The translations under genes and the position numbers were made by a program. A stretch of DNA of 27,263 nt from Bacteroidales bacterium UBA1195 (lineage in GTDB: Bacteria; Bacteroidota; Bacteroidia; Bacteroidales; WCHB1-69), in assembly GCA_002309855.1 (NCBI GenBank), contig DBYD01000004.1:39428-66690 (forward strand), written 5' to 3'. The notes under the pieces are model-generated. The model had not been told where the DNA came from and searched no databases. It saw nothing but the letters and a program-made list of their open reading frames with translations. Within the stretch, counting starts at the first letter, position 1, and every line of letters begins with the position of its first letter. Shown in pieces: positions 1 through 9,033 of the stretch.

Positions 1-2073
1 GTCATCAACACGGGCGAGGAGGCGGTTACGCCCAAGGCGAAGCTGGAGATCTTCGATGCCGCCACCATGCAGCCGCTCAATCTGCTGCTCTCCGATGCGG
101 AGATTCCGATGGAGCAGATCATGCCGGGACGGAGCCAGGCGGTGCGCTGGAAGGTCGCTGCCCGACACGACCTCGGCCTGATAGCCTTCCGCTTCACCGC
201 CTACGCCGGAACTTTCAGCGATGCTGAGCAGCGCCTGCTGCCCGTGCTGTGCAGCGAGGTCTTCATGACACAGACTCTGCCTTTCACTGTGAAGGCCAAC
301 AGCGAGCAGACCTTCAACTTCGACGCCATAGCCAACCCTAACAGCAACGAACGCGACCACAGCCTGACTCTCAACTTCAGCAGCAACCCCGTTTGGTACG
401 CCGTGCAGTCGCTGCCCTACCTGGCCAACACCAAGACCGACAACGCAGAAAACGCCTTTTACGTTTTCTATGCAAACACGCTTTCATCATATATCGCCAG
501 CAAAATCCCGAACCTGCTGAACTACATCAAGAAATGGCAGATAGAGACACCGGAAGCATTGCAGTCGCAACTGGAGAAGGACCAGGACTTGAAGGCAATA
601 ATGTTGCAGGAGACACCCTGGGTGCTTGAGGCAAAGAGCGAGAGCGAGCAGCGCAGCCGGCTTGCCGCATTGTTTGAGGTGAACACGCTCCGCAACCGTC
701 AAAGTAACGCACTGAAACTGATTACCGACAAGCAGCAGTACAATGGCGGCTGGTCATGGCGTGACGGCATGCCGGAGAGCCCCTTCATAAGCACATATAT
801 CCTGAGCGGATTCGGACGGTTGCAGCAGATGGGGGCGCTGGAATCGTTAGGCCAGGATGAGCGGAATAGAGTACAGAACATCTGCAACAAGGCGGTGCGC
901 TATCTGGAGCAGCAGGTGGCGGAAGATTACCGCAAAATGAAGAAGAACAGCAACGGCAAGGACTGGCCAATCGGGTCGCTCAACCTGAACGAACTCTACG
1001 CCTTGAGCTTCTTCACGGAGCAGAACTCCGACAAGGACTTCGCCACAGCGAAAAAATACTGGCTCGGCAGCCTTGACAAGGAGTGGACCTCGTTCAACTT
1101 CAACCAACGGGCGAAGGCTGCATTGGTCCTACAGCGCAACGGCAACACCAAGACCGCACAGCTGATGATCAAGAGTTTCAAGGAGTGCGCACAGAAAAAC
1201 GAGCAGATTGGCATTTACTGGCCGAAGAAATACTGCTCCTTTGAATCCCATATCGCCACGCACGCCAACATCATGGCGGCCTTCGCGGAAATAGCACCGG
1301 ACAACGAAACGATGGACCGGCTGCGCGTATGGATGCTCACCCAGAAGCAGACCAACCGTTGGGAGAACTCCGCCTCCACCGCCGATGCGCTTTATGCCCT
1401 GCTGCTGCGTGGCACGGACTGGTTCAAGGAGGGCAAGGAGGTGACTTTACGCTTCGGCAACACCCCGGTCAGCACGGAGGGCGGCGTGGCAGGCACAGGC
1501 TTCATCCAGCGGCGCTGGAACGCTAACGAGGTGACACCTGAAATGCGCCGCCTCACCGTCAACAACCCCACCGACCATCTGGTCTGGGGCGGCCTGTTCC
1601 GCCAGTACTTCGTCCCGATTGACGAGGTGCGGGGCGACGAGTCCGGGTTCACCATCAGGCGCGAGTTGTTTGTGGAGATTATTACCGACAATGGAAAGAA
1701 ACTGGTTCCCGTGGAGAAGCAGGCCTTGAAAGTCGGTGACAAGGTCACGGTTAAAATCACCTTCGAAAACAAGCAGGACATGAGCTACGTGTTTGTGAAG
1801 GATCTGCGTGCCGCCGGTTTTGAGCCGCTGGAGCAGGTGTCGCGCTACCGCAGCAACGACCGTATGTGGTACTACCAGACGAACACCGACACTGACATGG
1901 AGTTCTTCATCGAGCATCTGTCCAAGGGCATACACCAGCTGGAATACAGCATGTTTGTAACCAAGGAGGGTGTGCTGAACAACGGCTACGCGCTGATCCA
2001 ATGCCAGTACGCACCGGAATTCACCGCCTGTTCCAACGGAATGAAGGTGAAGGTGGAACACAATGAACCATGA
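1..2073 (+). CDS. Alpha-2-macroglobulin family protein, copy 1 (5' end outside window)
   Basis: The reading frame is open from base 1 and ends at TGA 2071-2073, so only the C-terminal ~690 residues are visible. They match residues 1319-2034 of the complete copy at 2762-8866, with about 40 substitutions counted by eye. The visible part begins in the A2M core domain (VINTGEEAVTPKAKLEIFD) and covers the alpha-helical thioester-bearing domain and the receptor-binding-like C-terminus. In bacterial A2Ms that trap proteases the helical domain carries CxEQ; here the site reads NAEN (codons 442-453), so no thioester can form. The partner copy has a signal peptide, so export is inferred. Unlike copy 2, it lacks the 26-residue repeat insertion after the FTIRRELFVE segment. 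The ATG at 67 is an internal Met and not the start. Confidence 0.93.
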   Translation, partial: VINTGEEAVTPKAKLEIFDAATMQPLNLLLSDAEIPMEQIMPGRSQAVRWKVAARHDLGLIAFRFTAYAGTFSDAEQRLLPVLCSEVFMTQTLPFTVKANSEQTFNFDAIANPNSNERDHSLTLNFSSNPVWYAVQSLPYLANTKTDNAENAFYVFYANTLSSYIASKIPNLLNYIKKWQIETPEALQSQLEKDQDLKAIMLQETPWVLEAKSESEQRSRLAALFEVNTLRNRQSNALKLITDKQQYNGGWSWRDGMPESPFISTYILSGFGRLQQMGALESLGQDERNRVQNICNKAVRYLEQQVAEDYRKMKKNSNGKDWPIGSLNLNELYALSFFTEQNSDKDFATAKKYWLGSLDKEWTSFNFNQRAKAALVLQRNGNTKTAQLMIKSFKECAQKNEQIGIYWPKKYCSFESHIATHANIMAAFAEIAPDNETMDRLRVWMLTQKQTNRWENSASTADALYALLLRGTDWFKEGKEVTLRFGNTPVSTEGGVAGTGFIQRRWNANEVTPEMRRLTVNNPTDHLVWGGLFRQYFVPIDEVRGDESGFTIRRELFVEIITDNGKKLVPVEKQALKVGDKVTVKITFENKQDMSYVFVKDLRAAGFEPLEQVSRYRSNDRMWYYQTNTDTDMEFFIEHLSKGIHQLEYSMFVTKEGVLNNGYALIQCQYAPEFTACSNGMKVKVEHNEP

Positions 2074-2086
2074 CGAAATTTTTGTA

Positions 2087-2108
2087 GGGACGATGTGCAC
2101 ATCGTCCC
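2087..2108. repeat. Perfect 22-bp palindrome after A2M copy 1
   Basis: The sequence gggacgatgtg followed by its exact reverse complement lies 13 bp after the A2M stop codon. An identical palindrome follows A2M copy 2 at 8880-8901. It has no U-tract on either strand, so it is not a classic intrinsic terminator. It could be a REP-like element, an mRNA 3'-end stabiliser or a protein-binding site. Confidence 0.85.
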
Positions 2109-2146
2109 CGTTAAAAATACGAATCGCAAAAAAATATTTATTGATT

Positions 2147-2611
2147 ATGAATAAATTAATTGTCGTTAAAGCGTTTTTGTTTTTCATGTTGTGCGGATGG
2201 TTCGCAGCCACGGGCTACGCCCAATATGTTCATTTTGGATTTCCGGATGATTCCGTCAAACTGCGCAAAGGGCATGTGGTTGTGACCAACATTCCCTCCT
2301 TTTACATGACGGGTTATTGGTTCGTTCATGCAAACGAGGTGGATGAGGTGGCCGATTTCCTGAAAAAACATGACACCCTGACGTTCCAGATTAATGTGCA
2401 CTACGCTTTGGGAATGTTCTACAAGGAGATATCATCTGTTTTGGGCGAGCATCTTGATGTTGAAATGCAGCAGCGTTCGGTGAAAAGGAATTACCAGATT
2501 GAAAGCATGGGGAATGATTATCCGCTTTATCATTTGGACTCAAATGCCACGAGGGAGGAACGGATTCGATACGAATATTATAACACCCGCCTGGAGTTTA
2601 TTGTGAAGTGA
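2147..2611 (+). CDS. Small exported protein, probable divergent OmpA-like domain
   Basis: The product is 154 aa. The start at 2147 gives a classic signal peptide (MNKLIVVKAFLFFMLCGWFA, cleavage near TGYAQ); an upstream in-frame ATG at 2063 would add a non-signal extension overlapping the A2M stop and is not preferred. The mature part follows an OmpA C-terminal pattern: VVVTNIPSFYMTGYWF, then an amphipathic DEVADFLKKHDTLTFQINVHY segment, then NYQIESMGNDYPLYHLDSNA and a final YYNTRLEFIVK, resembling GYGESxP...NRRVEFxI. The usual HTD and NRR peptidoglycan-contact residues are replaced (HYA, NTR), so binding is uncertain. It follows A2M copy 1 and has a truncated paralogue at 10226-10456. The OmpA link is my inference; the function is unknown. 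Confidence 0.8.
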   Translation: MNKLIVVKAFLFFMLCGWFAATGYAQYVHFGFPDDSVKLRKGHVVVTNIPSFYMTGYWFVHANEVDEVADFLKKHDTLTFQINVHYALGMFYKEISSVLGEHLDVEMQQRSVKRNYQIESMGNDYPLYHLDSNATREERIRYEYYNTRLEFIVK

Positions 2612-2723
2612 ATTGCACGTTGTATCCGGCCAAGGTGCGGTGATATGTCTTTCACCATTCGTTTATCCTTTGGATGAAAACAACAAAGCTGTGCCTGTGG
2701 GAGTGCTGTAAGGAAAGTTGAAA

Positions 2724-2751
2724 GATAATAGTTAATAGTTGATAGTTAATA
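2724..2751 (+). repeat. AT-rich imperfect tandem repeat upstream of A2M copy 2
   Basis: Three imperfect copies of a 7-10 bp unit (atagtta / atagttg / atagtta) lie 10 bp before the A2M start at 2762. The stretch is AT-rich and could be part of the promoter or translation-initiation region. The rest of the 150-bp gap (2612-2761) shows no convincing TAnnTTTG box; the nearest is tatcctttg with one extra spacer base. Confidence 0.5.
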
Positions 2752-2761
2752 CAATACAATC

Positions 2762-5700
2762 ATGAGGAAAAACAATGTGATTATCGCGGGGCTGATGATG
2801 CTGGTGGTGTTGTCCGGCAGCCTTGCGGCGGGGAATGGGGGAAAGAATCCTCAAAATGGTTACGACGATTTGTGGAAGTCGTTCACACAATCCATTCAGA
2901 TGGAGTTGCCTGAATCGGCGGCCATAACGCTGGATTCGATTGAACAGAAAGCGTTGAAGGAAAATAACCAGACCCAGCTGCTGAAAAGCTGGATTAACAG
3001 GCAACAGATATTTCGTTTCACGGTTGAAGATGATCCGCAGCAGGAATACATCCGCTACCTCGAATCAAAAGTCGGACAGTCTGATGTGGTGCATGAGGCG
3101 CTGCTGCATGAGGAGATTGCCCAAACCTATGCCAACTATCTGGACAATCACGGGAGACTCTACTATAACCCGCCTATCGAGGGCGACCTCTCTAAAGTGG
3201 AAATGAAATATTGGGACTCAAAAAGCCTCCGCAGCCGCATCGACGCGCATTTTGCCGAGGCTTTGAAACCGGTTGGGGATTTGAAAAAGGCGGAAACCAA
3301 GGACTTCATGATACTGTTTGACAATCTTCCGAAAAATGTGGAGGATTATCTGGAATATGAAAAAACAGTTTACGAGTATCTGTTTCATCGGGCAGCCGAA
3401 TATTACCAGAGCAGGGCTAATAGGGATTGTGTGGAAGGCGGCATGAACACTGATGAGTGGTGGCTGCCCGCCAAGGATTTTGTAAAGGTGGATTTGGGTG
3501 ACAACATCAGCAACCCTCTGATAAAGTGCCTTGAAATCTATCAGGATCTGATTGCCTGTCATCTTGAAAGCGGTAATAAAAATGCCTTGATATACAATGA
3601 TTTCAAACGTTTTGAATTTATCAATGACATCCTTCGGGAAAACGAGCCTTTCATGTCATCTATGGACAGATTGAGCAAACAGTATGCGGATAATCCTCTT
3701 TCCGCAGAAATTATAGCACTGATGGTACGGAATATTGTAAACCAGTACACAAATAACAGGAAAGACACTGCCTATTTTGACAACTTGAGAAAAGCAAAGG
3801 AGATGTGCGATCAGGTCGTTGCCAAATATCCCGGTACAAAAGGCGGAACGAAATGCTTTAATATTATCAAAAGTATAGAAAACAGGGAGGTGGCTTTGAA
3901 ATTCAATAAAATACAGTTGCCCGGCGATGCAATCCCTGCAGTGCTTGAATACCGTAATGTGACTGCGGTCTCTTATAAGATTATTAAAATCAGTGAATAT
4001 GAATATGACAGCATCAGAAAGTTGATTCGAAAAGATATTGTAAAAATGCTTGCGGCGAAAAAAGCCATTGTCAAACAGATAATCGAGATGCCGGCCGAGA
4101 GCGATTACCGTACTCATAGCTCTGTGGTTGCACTGCCAGCTCTGGAAAGCGGCATCTATTACCTTTGGGGCGGTGCGGGGAGGGAGGTTCCGGAGAATCC
4201 GAGTCTTTTCCTTTGTTTTCATGTTTCTGGATTGTCATATATTGCGGATTACAAAGGAGGCAACCGTATGACCATTACCACTTTGAACCGCAAGACCGGA
4301 CAGCCGGAGGCTGATGTCACGGCGGAACTTATTTTTGAGCGATGGAATCATAAAACCAAAAGCTATGAGCGATTCATTATTGACACGCTCAAATCCGATG
4401 ATAACGGCAATGTGGTGTTGGACGACAAATTCAAAAGTACTGGCTTTGCCATTAATCTCCGTAAGGGAAATGATTTTCTGCCTTCAAAAGAGTCTTTTTC
4501 CTTGCTTGAGGAGGATGAGGTCAAAAAAACTGAAAACTATCAAATAGATCTTTTCACCGACCGCGCCATCTACCGACCTGGACAGACAGTTTATTTTTAT
4601 GGTATTGTGACACATCATCAGGGTATTGTTTCGCAACATCACGGCGATGAGATGACCCTTGTGAGAGATTATAAGGAAACCATTACTCTTTACGATCCAA
4701 ACTGGCAGAAAATATGTTCAGCCAAATTCGTAACCGATGAATACGGCTCTTTCAGCGGCTCTTTTGTTATACCTGATGACAGGATGAACGGCGTATATAG
4801 GCTGAGAGGAAATAATTGTGATAAAACCATTCGGGTGGAGGAATACAAACGCCCCACTTTTGAGGTCACTTTTGAAATGCCGAAGGAACAGTACAAACTT
4901 AACCGGGAGATTACCGTGCGTGGCGATGTGAAGGCCTACGCGGGATTTGGTCTGGACGATGTGGAGTACAGCTACCGTGTGGTGCGCAAGACCAGCTTTC
5001 CGTGGCGTTGCTGGTGGTGGAATTATCCGGTGGTTAAGGACGAGCAGATTGCCTATGGTGTATCCCATACCGATGAGAAAGGAGCTTTCGCAGTCACCTT
5101 CAATCTGAAGCCTTCTTTGACAATTGCGCCTGAAAAACAACCGCTTTTTACCTACGAAATTGAAATTACCGCCATAAACAGGCAGGGTGAGACCCATATA
5201 GGCAGATACAGCATACGTGCAGGATATAATGAAATCGCCATTAGCACCGATCTGCCTTCCGAGGTGGAGAAATCAGAGATGGGCAAATACCATGTCATTG
5301 TGAGCAATCTCAGCGGACAGCCGGCCAAAAGCCGCATTTTACGCAGGATTTACCGTATCGACAATGGAACCAAACCCAACTATTTCGAGACAATGAGGTT
5401 TGGTGTGGATTTGGACAGGCAGCTGCTCGGCAAAGAAGAACTGGAAAGATTTTTCCCGGCTTACGACATGTATGCTGAAACGCATCGTAAGCTTGTATGT
5501 AAAGATGTTTTCACTTTGGATGATAAGGCAGTGTTTTATAAGGGTAAGGCTCTCAAACCTGGCAGGTATGTGGTCGAGCTGAAAAGCCTTGACGATTCTT
5601 TGGCCGCCATTGCGAGGGAATTCATTGTTTTTGATGAAAATTCCACCAAAATGCCTTTGACAAAAATGGTATGGAACCATTTGGACAAATCCGCTGCCAG

Positions 5701-8700
5701 CCCCGGTGAGGAAATCAGCTTCATCCTCGGCACATCTGCTGAAAATGTGGAGATGTGGGTGCAGCTTGTTCATGGAAATGAGATCCGTATGGAAAAAAAA
5801 GTCAGATTAAGCAATGAAGTGAGGACTTTTTCCTATAAGGTGACCGAACAGGATCGTGGCGGTCTCGCATTGAAAGTGGCGTTTGTGAAAGAGAACATGC
5901 TTTACAACAGCACAAATGTCATTGATGTTCCTTACGACAATTACAAGCTGGATGTCAGACTTGCCACCGTGCGCAACAACCTCAGTCCCGGAGCTGTGGA
6001 AACTTGGGAATTGAAGGTTAGTGACTACAAGGACAAACCGCTGGAGGCCGCATTTTTGGCAGGTATGTATGATGCATCGTTGGATGTGTTCTCGGCAAAC
6101 CATTGGACATTCAGCATGGATCCTTGGGCAACAAGGCACACTGCGTTCAGAATTGCCAGGCAGGAATTTATTTCCTCCGGATACACGGATTATTGGAGTT
6201 ATGTGGAGGAACGGCCTTTCAATTTCAAGCTGCCTTCCAACAGCTACCGTGTTTACCGGTTTGATGGTTTCCGTATAGTTGACGATGGATATGAAGGTGA
6301 GACTGTTACATTTTCTGCTATTTCAGAAGACATGGATTATTCTGCTGTGCGTGCGAACAGCAAATCCTCACGCAATGTAACCTATAAAATAGAATCCCTC
6401 GGTGATTGGAACGAACGTCCTGACGATGCAACGGAAGGGGCTTCACAGCAGCCCGCCGAGCCCACGCTCCGCGAGAACTTCAACGAGACGGCCTTCTTCT
6501 TCCCGCAGCTGCGCACCAACGCCGACGGCAGCGCGACCTTCAGCTTCACCATGCCGGACGCGCTCACCCGCTGGAAGCTGATGCTTTTAGCCTACACCAA
6601 GGAGCGTCAGACCGGCTACAAGGAATACACCTTCACAAGCTCCAAGCCGGTGATGATCATGGCCGACATGCCGCGCTACATCTACGACAACGACACCATC
6701 TGGATGGTGGCGAACGTCATCAACACGGGCGAGGAGGCGGTCACACCCAAGGCAAAACTTGAGATCTTCGACGCGGCCACGATGCAGCCGCTCAACCTGC
6801 TGCTCTCCGACGCCGAAATCCCGATGGAGACTATACTGCCGGGACGCAGCCACGAGGTGAGCTGGAAGGTCGCTGCCAAACACGACCTCGGCCTGATAGC
6901 TTTCCGTTTCACCGCCTACGCCGGAACTTTCAGCGATGCGGAGCAGCGCCTGCTGCCCGTGCTGTGCAGCGAGGTCTTCATGACGCAGACGCTGCCTTTC
7001 ACTGTGAAGGCCAACAGTGAGCAGACCTTCAACTTCGACGCCATAGCCAACCCGGGCCGCAACGAGCGCGACCACAGCCTGACGCTCAACTTCAGCAGCA
7101 ACCCCGTTTGGTACGCCGTGCAGTCGCTGCCTTACTTGGCCAACACCAAGACCGACAACGCCGAAAACGCCTTCTACGTTTTTTACGCCAACACTCTTTC
7201 ATCATATATCGCCAGCAAAATTCCGAACCTGCTGAACTACATCAAGAAATGGCAGATAGAAACACCTGAAGCGTTGCAGTCTCAGCTGGAGAAGGACCAG
7301 GACTTGAAGGCCATAATGCTGCAGGAGACACCCTGGGTATTGGAGGCAAAGAGCGAGAGCGAGCAGCGCAGCCGGCTTGCCGCACTGTTTGAGGCGAACA
7401 CGCTCCGCAACCGTCAGAGCAACGCGCTGAAACTTATTTCCGACAAGCAGCAGTACAGCGGCGGCTGGTCGTGGCTTGACGGCATGCCGGAGAGCCCCTT
7501 CATCAGCACGAACATCCTGGCCGGATTCGGACGGTTGCAGCAGATGGGGGCGCTGGAGTCGTTAGGCCAGGATGAGCGGAATAGAGTACAGAACATCTGC
7601 AACAAGGCGGTGCGCTATCTGGAGCAGCAGGTGGCGGAAGAGTACCGCAAAATGAAGAAGAACAGCAACGGCAAGGACTGGGCTATAGGGTCGCTCACCC
7701 TGAACGAACTCTACGCCTTGAGTTTCTTTGCTGAGCAGAACTCCGACAAGGACTTCGCCACAGCGAAAAAATACTGGCTCGGCAGCCTTGACAAGGAATG
7801 GACCTCGTTCAACTTCAACCTGCGTGCGAAGGCCGCCCTGGTTCTCCACCGCAGCGGCAACGCCAAAACCGCACAGCTGATAATCAGGAGTTTCAAGGAA
7901 TGCGCACAGAAGAACGAGCAGATTGGCATCTACTGGCCGAAGAAATACTGCTCCTTTGAATCCCATATCGCCACGCACGCCAACATCATGGCGGCCTTCG
8001 CGGAAATAGCACCGGACAACGAAACGATGGACCGGCTGCGCGTATGGCTGCTCACGCAGAAGCAGACCAACCGTTGGGAGAACTCCGCCTCCACCGCCGA
8101 TGCGCTCTATGCCCTGCTGCTGCGCGGCACGGACTGGTTCGAGGAGGGCAAGGAGGTGACTTTACGCTTCGGCAACACTCCGGTCAGCACGGAGGGCGGC
8201 GTGGCAGGCACAGGCTTCATCCAGCGCCGCTGGAACGCAAATGAGGTGACGCCGGAAATGCGCCGCCTCACCGTCAACAACCCCACAAACCATCTGGTCT
8301 GGGGCGGCCTGTTCCGCCAGTACTTCGTCCCGATTGACGAGGTGCGGGGCGACGAGTCCGGGTTCACTATCAGGCGCGAGTTGTTTGTGGAGAAGGTTAC
8401 GGAGCAAGGGAAGGTTCTGGTTCCAATAGGGGGCACCCTTCGACAAGCTCAGGGTGCGGCCCTTCGACAAGCTCAGGGTGCTAATGCGGTGCCTGAGCCT
8501 GTCGAAGGCACCGCCTCCCTCAAGGTCGGTGACAATGTCACTGTCAAAATCACCTTCGAGAACAAGCAAGACATGAGCTACGTGTTTGTGAAGGATTTGC
8601 GAGCCGCCGGTTTCGAGCCGCTGGAGCAGGTGTCGCGCTACCGTAGCAACGACCGTATGTGGTACTACCAGACGAACACCGACACCGACATGGAGTTCTT

Positions 8701-8866
8701 CATCGAGCATCTGTCCAAGGGCATACACCAGCTGGAATACAGCATGTTTGTAACCAAGGAGGGTGTGCTGAACAATGGCTATTCGCTGATCCAATGCCAG
8801 TACGCGCCGGAATTCACCGCCTGTTCCAACGGAATGAAGGTGAAGGTGGAACGCAATGAACCATGA
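2762..8866 (+). CDS. Alpha-2-macroglobulin family protein, copy 2 (complete, thioester-less)
   Basis: The product is 2034 aa, typical of large Bacteroidota A2M proteins. A Sec signal peptide occupies residues 1-23 (MRKNNVIIAGLMMLVVLSGS LAA), with no lipobox Cys. An MG2-type segment starts near residue 594 (IDLFTDRAIYRPGQTVYFYG). A variable, bait-like stretch lies around 1170-1235, the A2M core around 1238-1340 (NETAFFFPQLRTNADGSATF), then the helical domain and C-terminus. Where family members have YPYECxEQ, this protein has TKTDNAEN (N1466-N1469), so the covalent-trap thioester is absent; a non-covalent inhibitor or structural role is inferred. Residues 1890-1917 hold an insertion of LRQAQG/PEPVEG repeats absent from copy 1. 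Base composition rises sharply near 6430: the 5' 3.7 kb is AT-richer and the 3' part is GC-rich and near-identical to copy 1. No pbpC partner, common beside bacterial A2M genes, is visible. Confidence 0.95.
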   Translation: MRKNNVIIAGLMMLVVLSGSLAAGNGGKNPQNGYDDLWKSFTQSIQMELPESAAITLDSIEQKALKENNQTQLLKSWINRQQIFRFTVEDDPQQEYIRYLESKVGQSDVVHEALLHEEIAQTYANYLDNHGRLYYNPPIEGDLSKVEMKYWDSKSLRSRIDAHFAEALKPVGDLKKAETKDFMILFDNLPKNVEDYLEYEKTVYEYLFHRAAEYYQSRANRDCVEGGMNTDEWWLPAKDFVKVDLGDNISNPLIKCLEIYQDLIACHLESGNKNALIYNDFKRFEFINDILRENEPFMSSMDRLSKQYADNPLSAEIIALMVRNIVNQYTNNRKDTAYFDNLRKAKEMCDQVVAKYPGTKGGTKCFNIIKSIENREVALKFNKIQLPGDAIPAVLEYRNVTAVSYKIIKISEYEYDSIRKLIRKDIVKMLAAKKAIVKQIIEMPAESDYRTHSSVVALPALESGIYYLWGGAGREVPENPSLFLCFHVSGLSYIADYKGGNRMTITTLNRKTGQPEADVTAELIFERWNHKTKSYERFIIDTLKSDDNGNVVLDDKFKSTGFAINLRKGNDFLPSKESFSLLEEDEVKKTENYQIDLFTDRAIYRPGQTVYFYGIVTHHQGIVSQHHGDEMTLVRDYKETITLYDPNWQKICSAKFVTDEYGSFSGSFVIPDDRMNGVYRLRGNNCDKTIRVEEYKRPTFEVTFEMPKEQYKLNREITVRGDVKAYAGFGLDDVEYSYRVVRKTSFPWRCWWWNYPVVKDEQIAYGVSHTDEKGAFAVTFNLKPSLTIAPEKQPLFTYEIEITAINRQGETHIGRYSIRAGYNEIAISTDLPSEVEKSEMGKYHVIVSNLSGQPAKSRILRRIYRIDNGTKPNYFETMRFGVDLDRQLLGKEELERFFPAYDMYAETHRKLVCKDVFTLDDKAVFYKGKALKPGRYVVELKSLDDSLAAIAREFIVFDENSTKMPLTKMVWNHLDKSAASPGEEISFILGTSAENVEMWVQLVHGNEIRMEKKVRLSNEVRTFSYKVTEQDRGGLALKVAFVKENMLYNSTNVIDVPYDNYKLDVRLATVRNNLSPGAVETWELKVSDYKDKPLEAAFLAGMYDASLDVFSANHWTFSMDPWATRHTAFRIARQEFISSGYTDYWSYVEERPFNFKLPSNSYRVYRFDGFRIVDDGYEGETVTFSAISEDMDYSAVRANSKSSRNVTYKIESLGDWNERPDDATEGASQQPAEPTLRENFNETAFFFPQLRTNADGSATFSFTMPDALTRWKLMLLAYTKERQTGYKEYTFTSSKPVMIMADMPRYIYDNDTIWMVANVINTGEEAVTPKAKLEIFDAATMQPLNLLLSDAEIPMETILPGRSHEVSWKVAAKHDLGLIAFRFTAYAGTFSDAEQRLLPVLCSEVFMTQTLPFTVKANSEQTFNFDAIANPGRNERDHSLTLNFSSNPVWYAVQSLPYLANTKTDNAENAFYVFYANTLSSYIASKIPNLLNYIKKWQIETPEALQSQLEKDQDLKAIMLQETPWVLEAKSESEQRSRLAALFEANTLRNRQSNALKLISDKQQYSGGWSWLDGMPESPFISTNILAGFGRLQQMGALESLGQDERNRVQNICNKAVRYLEQQVAEEYRKMKKNSNGKDWAIGSLTLNELYALSFFAEQNSDKDFATAKKYWLGSLDKEWTSFNFNLRAKAALVLHRSGNAKTAQLIIRSFKECAQKNEQIGIYWPKKYCSFESHIATHANIMAAFAEIAPDNETMDRLRVWLLTQKQTNRWENSASTADALYALLLRGTDWFEEGKEVTLRFGNTPVSTEGGVAGTGFIQRRWNANEVTPEMRRLTVNNPTNHLVWGGLFRQYFVPIDEVRGDESGFTIRRELFVEKVTEQGKVLVPIGGTLRQAQGAALRQAQGANAVPEPVEGTASLKVGDNVTVKITFENKQDMSYVFVKDLRAAGFEPLEQVSRYRSNDRMWYYQTNTDTDMEFFIEHLSKGIHQLEYSMFVTKEGVLNNGYSLIQCQYAPEFTACSNGMKVKVERNEP
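8434..8512. repeat. In-frame cluster of three CTTCGACAAGCTCAGG-type elements
   Basis: Two direct copies of ccttcgacaagctcaggg (within 8434-8456 and 8460-8480) are followed by an inverted variant cctgagcctgtcgaagg (core of 8488-8512). The first and third are flanked by short complementary arms (caccct/agggtg; ggtgcc/ggcacc), so they can form hairpins. Read in the A2M frame they encode LRQAQG, LRQAQG and PEPVEG. The insertion accounts for the 78-bp length difference from A2M copy 1 and keeps the frame. This motif is, to my knowledge, a widespread short interspersed repeat in bacterial genomes. Confidence 0.9.
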
Positions 8867-8879
8867 CGAAATTTTTGTA

Positions 8880-8901
8880 GGGACGATGTGCACATCGTCC
8901 C
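8880..8901. repeat. Perfect 22-bp palindrome after A2M copy 2
   Basis: Identical to the palindrome at 2087-2108 and placed the same distance (13 bp) after the A2M stop codon. It is part of the duplicated block, so its conservation alone does not prove function. Confidence 0.85.
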
Positions 8902-8975
8902 CGTTAAAAATAAGGAATCCGTTTTAACAAACGCAATAAATTAATTAATAATTGTTTAAAAAAATATTCATTATG

Positions 8976-9025
8976 ATGTAATAAATCAGTTAGTAAGTGC
9001 GTTGTTAGTCATAAATTAATTAGTT
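8976..9025 (+). repeat. 50-bp direct repeat, copy A (before ATPase gene)
   Basis: The 50 bases starting atgtaataaatcagttag match 10472-10521 at 48 of 50 positions. This copy ends 8 bp before the ATPase ATG; the other precedes the AlbA gene at 10570. It may be a shared leader or promoter region, or the footprint of a recombination or insertion event. The 167-bp gap 8867-9033 otherwise contains the palindrome and AT-rich sequence only. Confidence 0.85.
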
Positions 9026-9033
9026 TGGTTGAA

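Larger units (their letters stand above)
1..2119. repeat. Long direct repeat, copy 1 (matches 6716-8912)
   Basis: Bases 1-2119 align with 6716-8912 through the A2M coding sequence, the stop codon, the palindrome and about 10 more bases, diverging after the shared ttaaaaata. The only large difference is a 78-bp insertion in the second copy. The repeat probably extends left of the window. Such long similarity in tandem paralogues implies recent duplication or ongoing gene conversion. Confidence 0.9.
6716..8912. repeat. Long direct repeat, copy 2 (matches 1-2119)
   Basis: This is the second copy of the A2M 3' block. The offset to copy 1 is 6715 bp up to about 8430, then 6793 bp, because of a 78-bp insertion in this copy. 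Similarity ends 46 bp after the stop codon. Confidence 0.9.

Noticed and set aside
2087..2108. Palindromes as intrinsic terminators
   Set aside because: There is no U-tract after the stem on either strand and no loop; the label repeat is safer.
1447..2211. 254-codon minus-strand open frame opposite A2M copy 1, and its counterpart at 8162-8893
   Set aside because: It is antisense to a strongly supported A2M coding region, and its product is low in recognisable motifs. It arises from the GC-rich codon pattern of the plus-strand gene.
8976..9025. 50-bp repeats as transposon ends or att sites
   Set aside because: There are no inverted ends, no transposase or integrase, and no tRNA gene nearby; they are direct repeats only.
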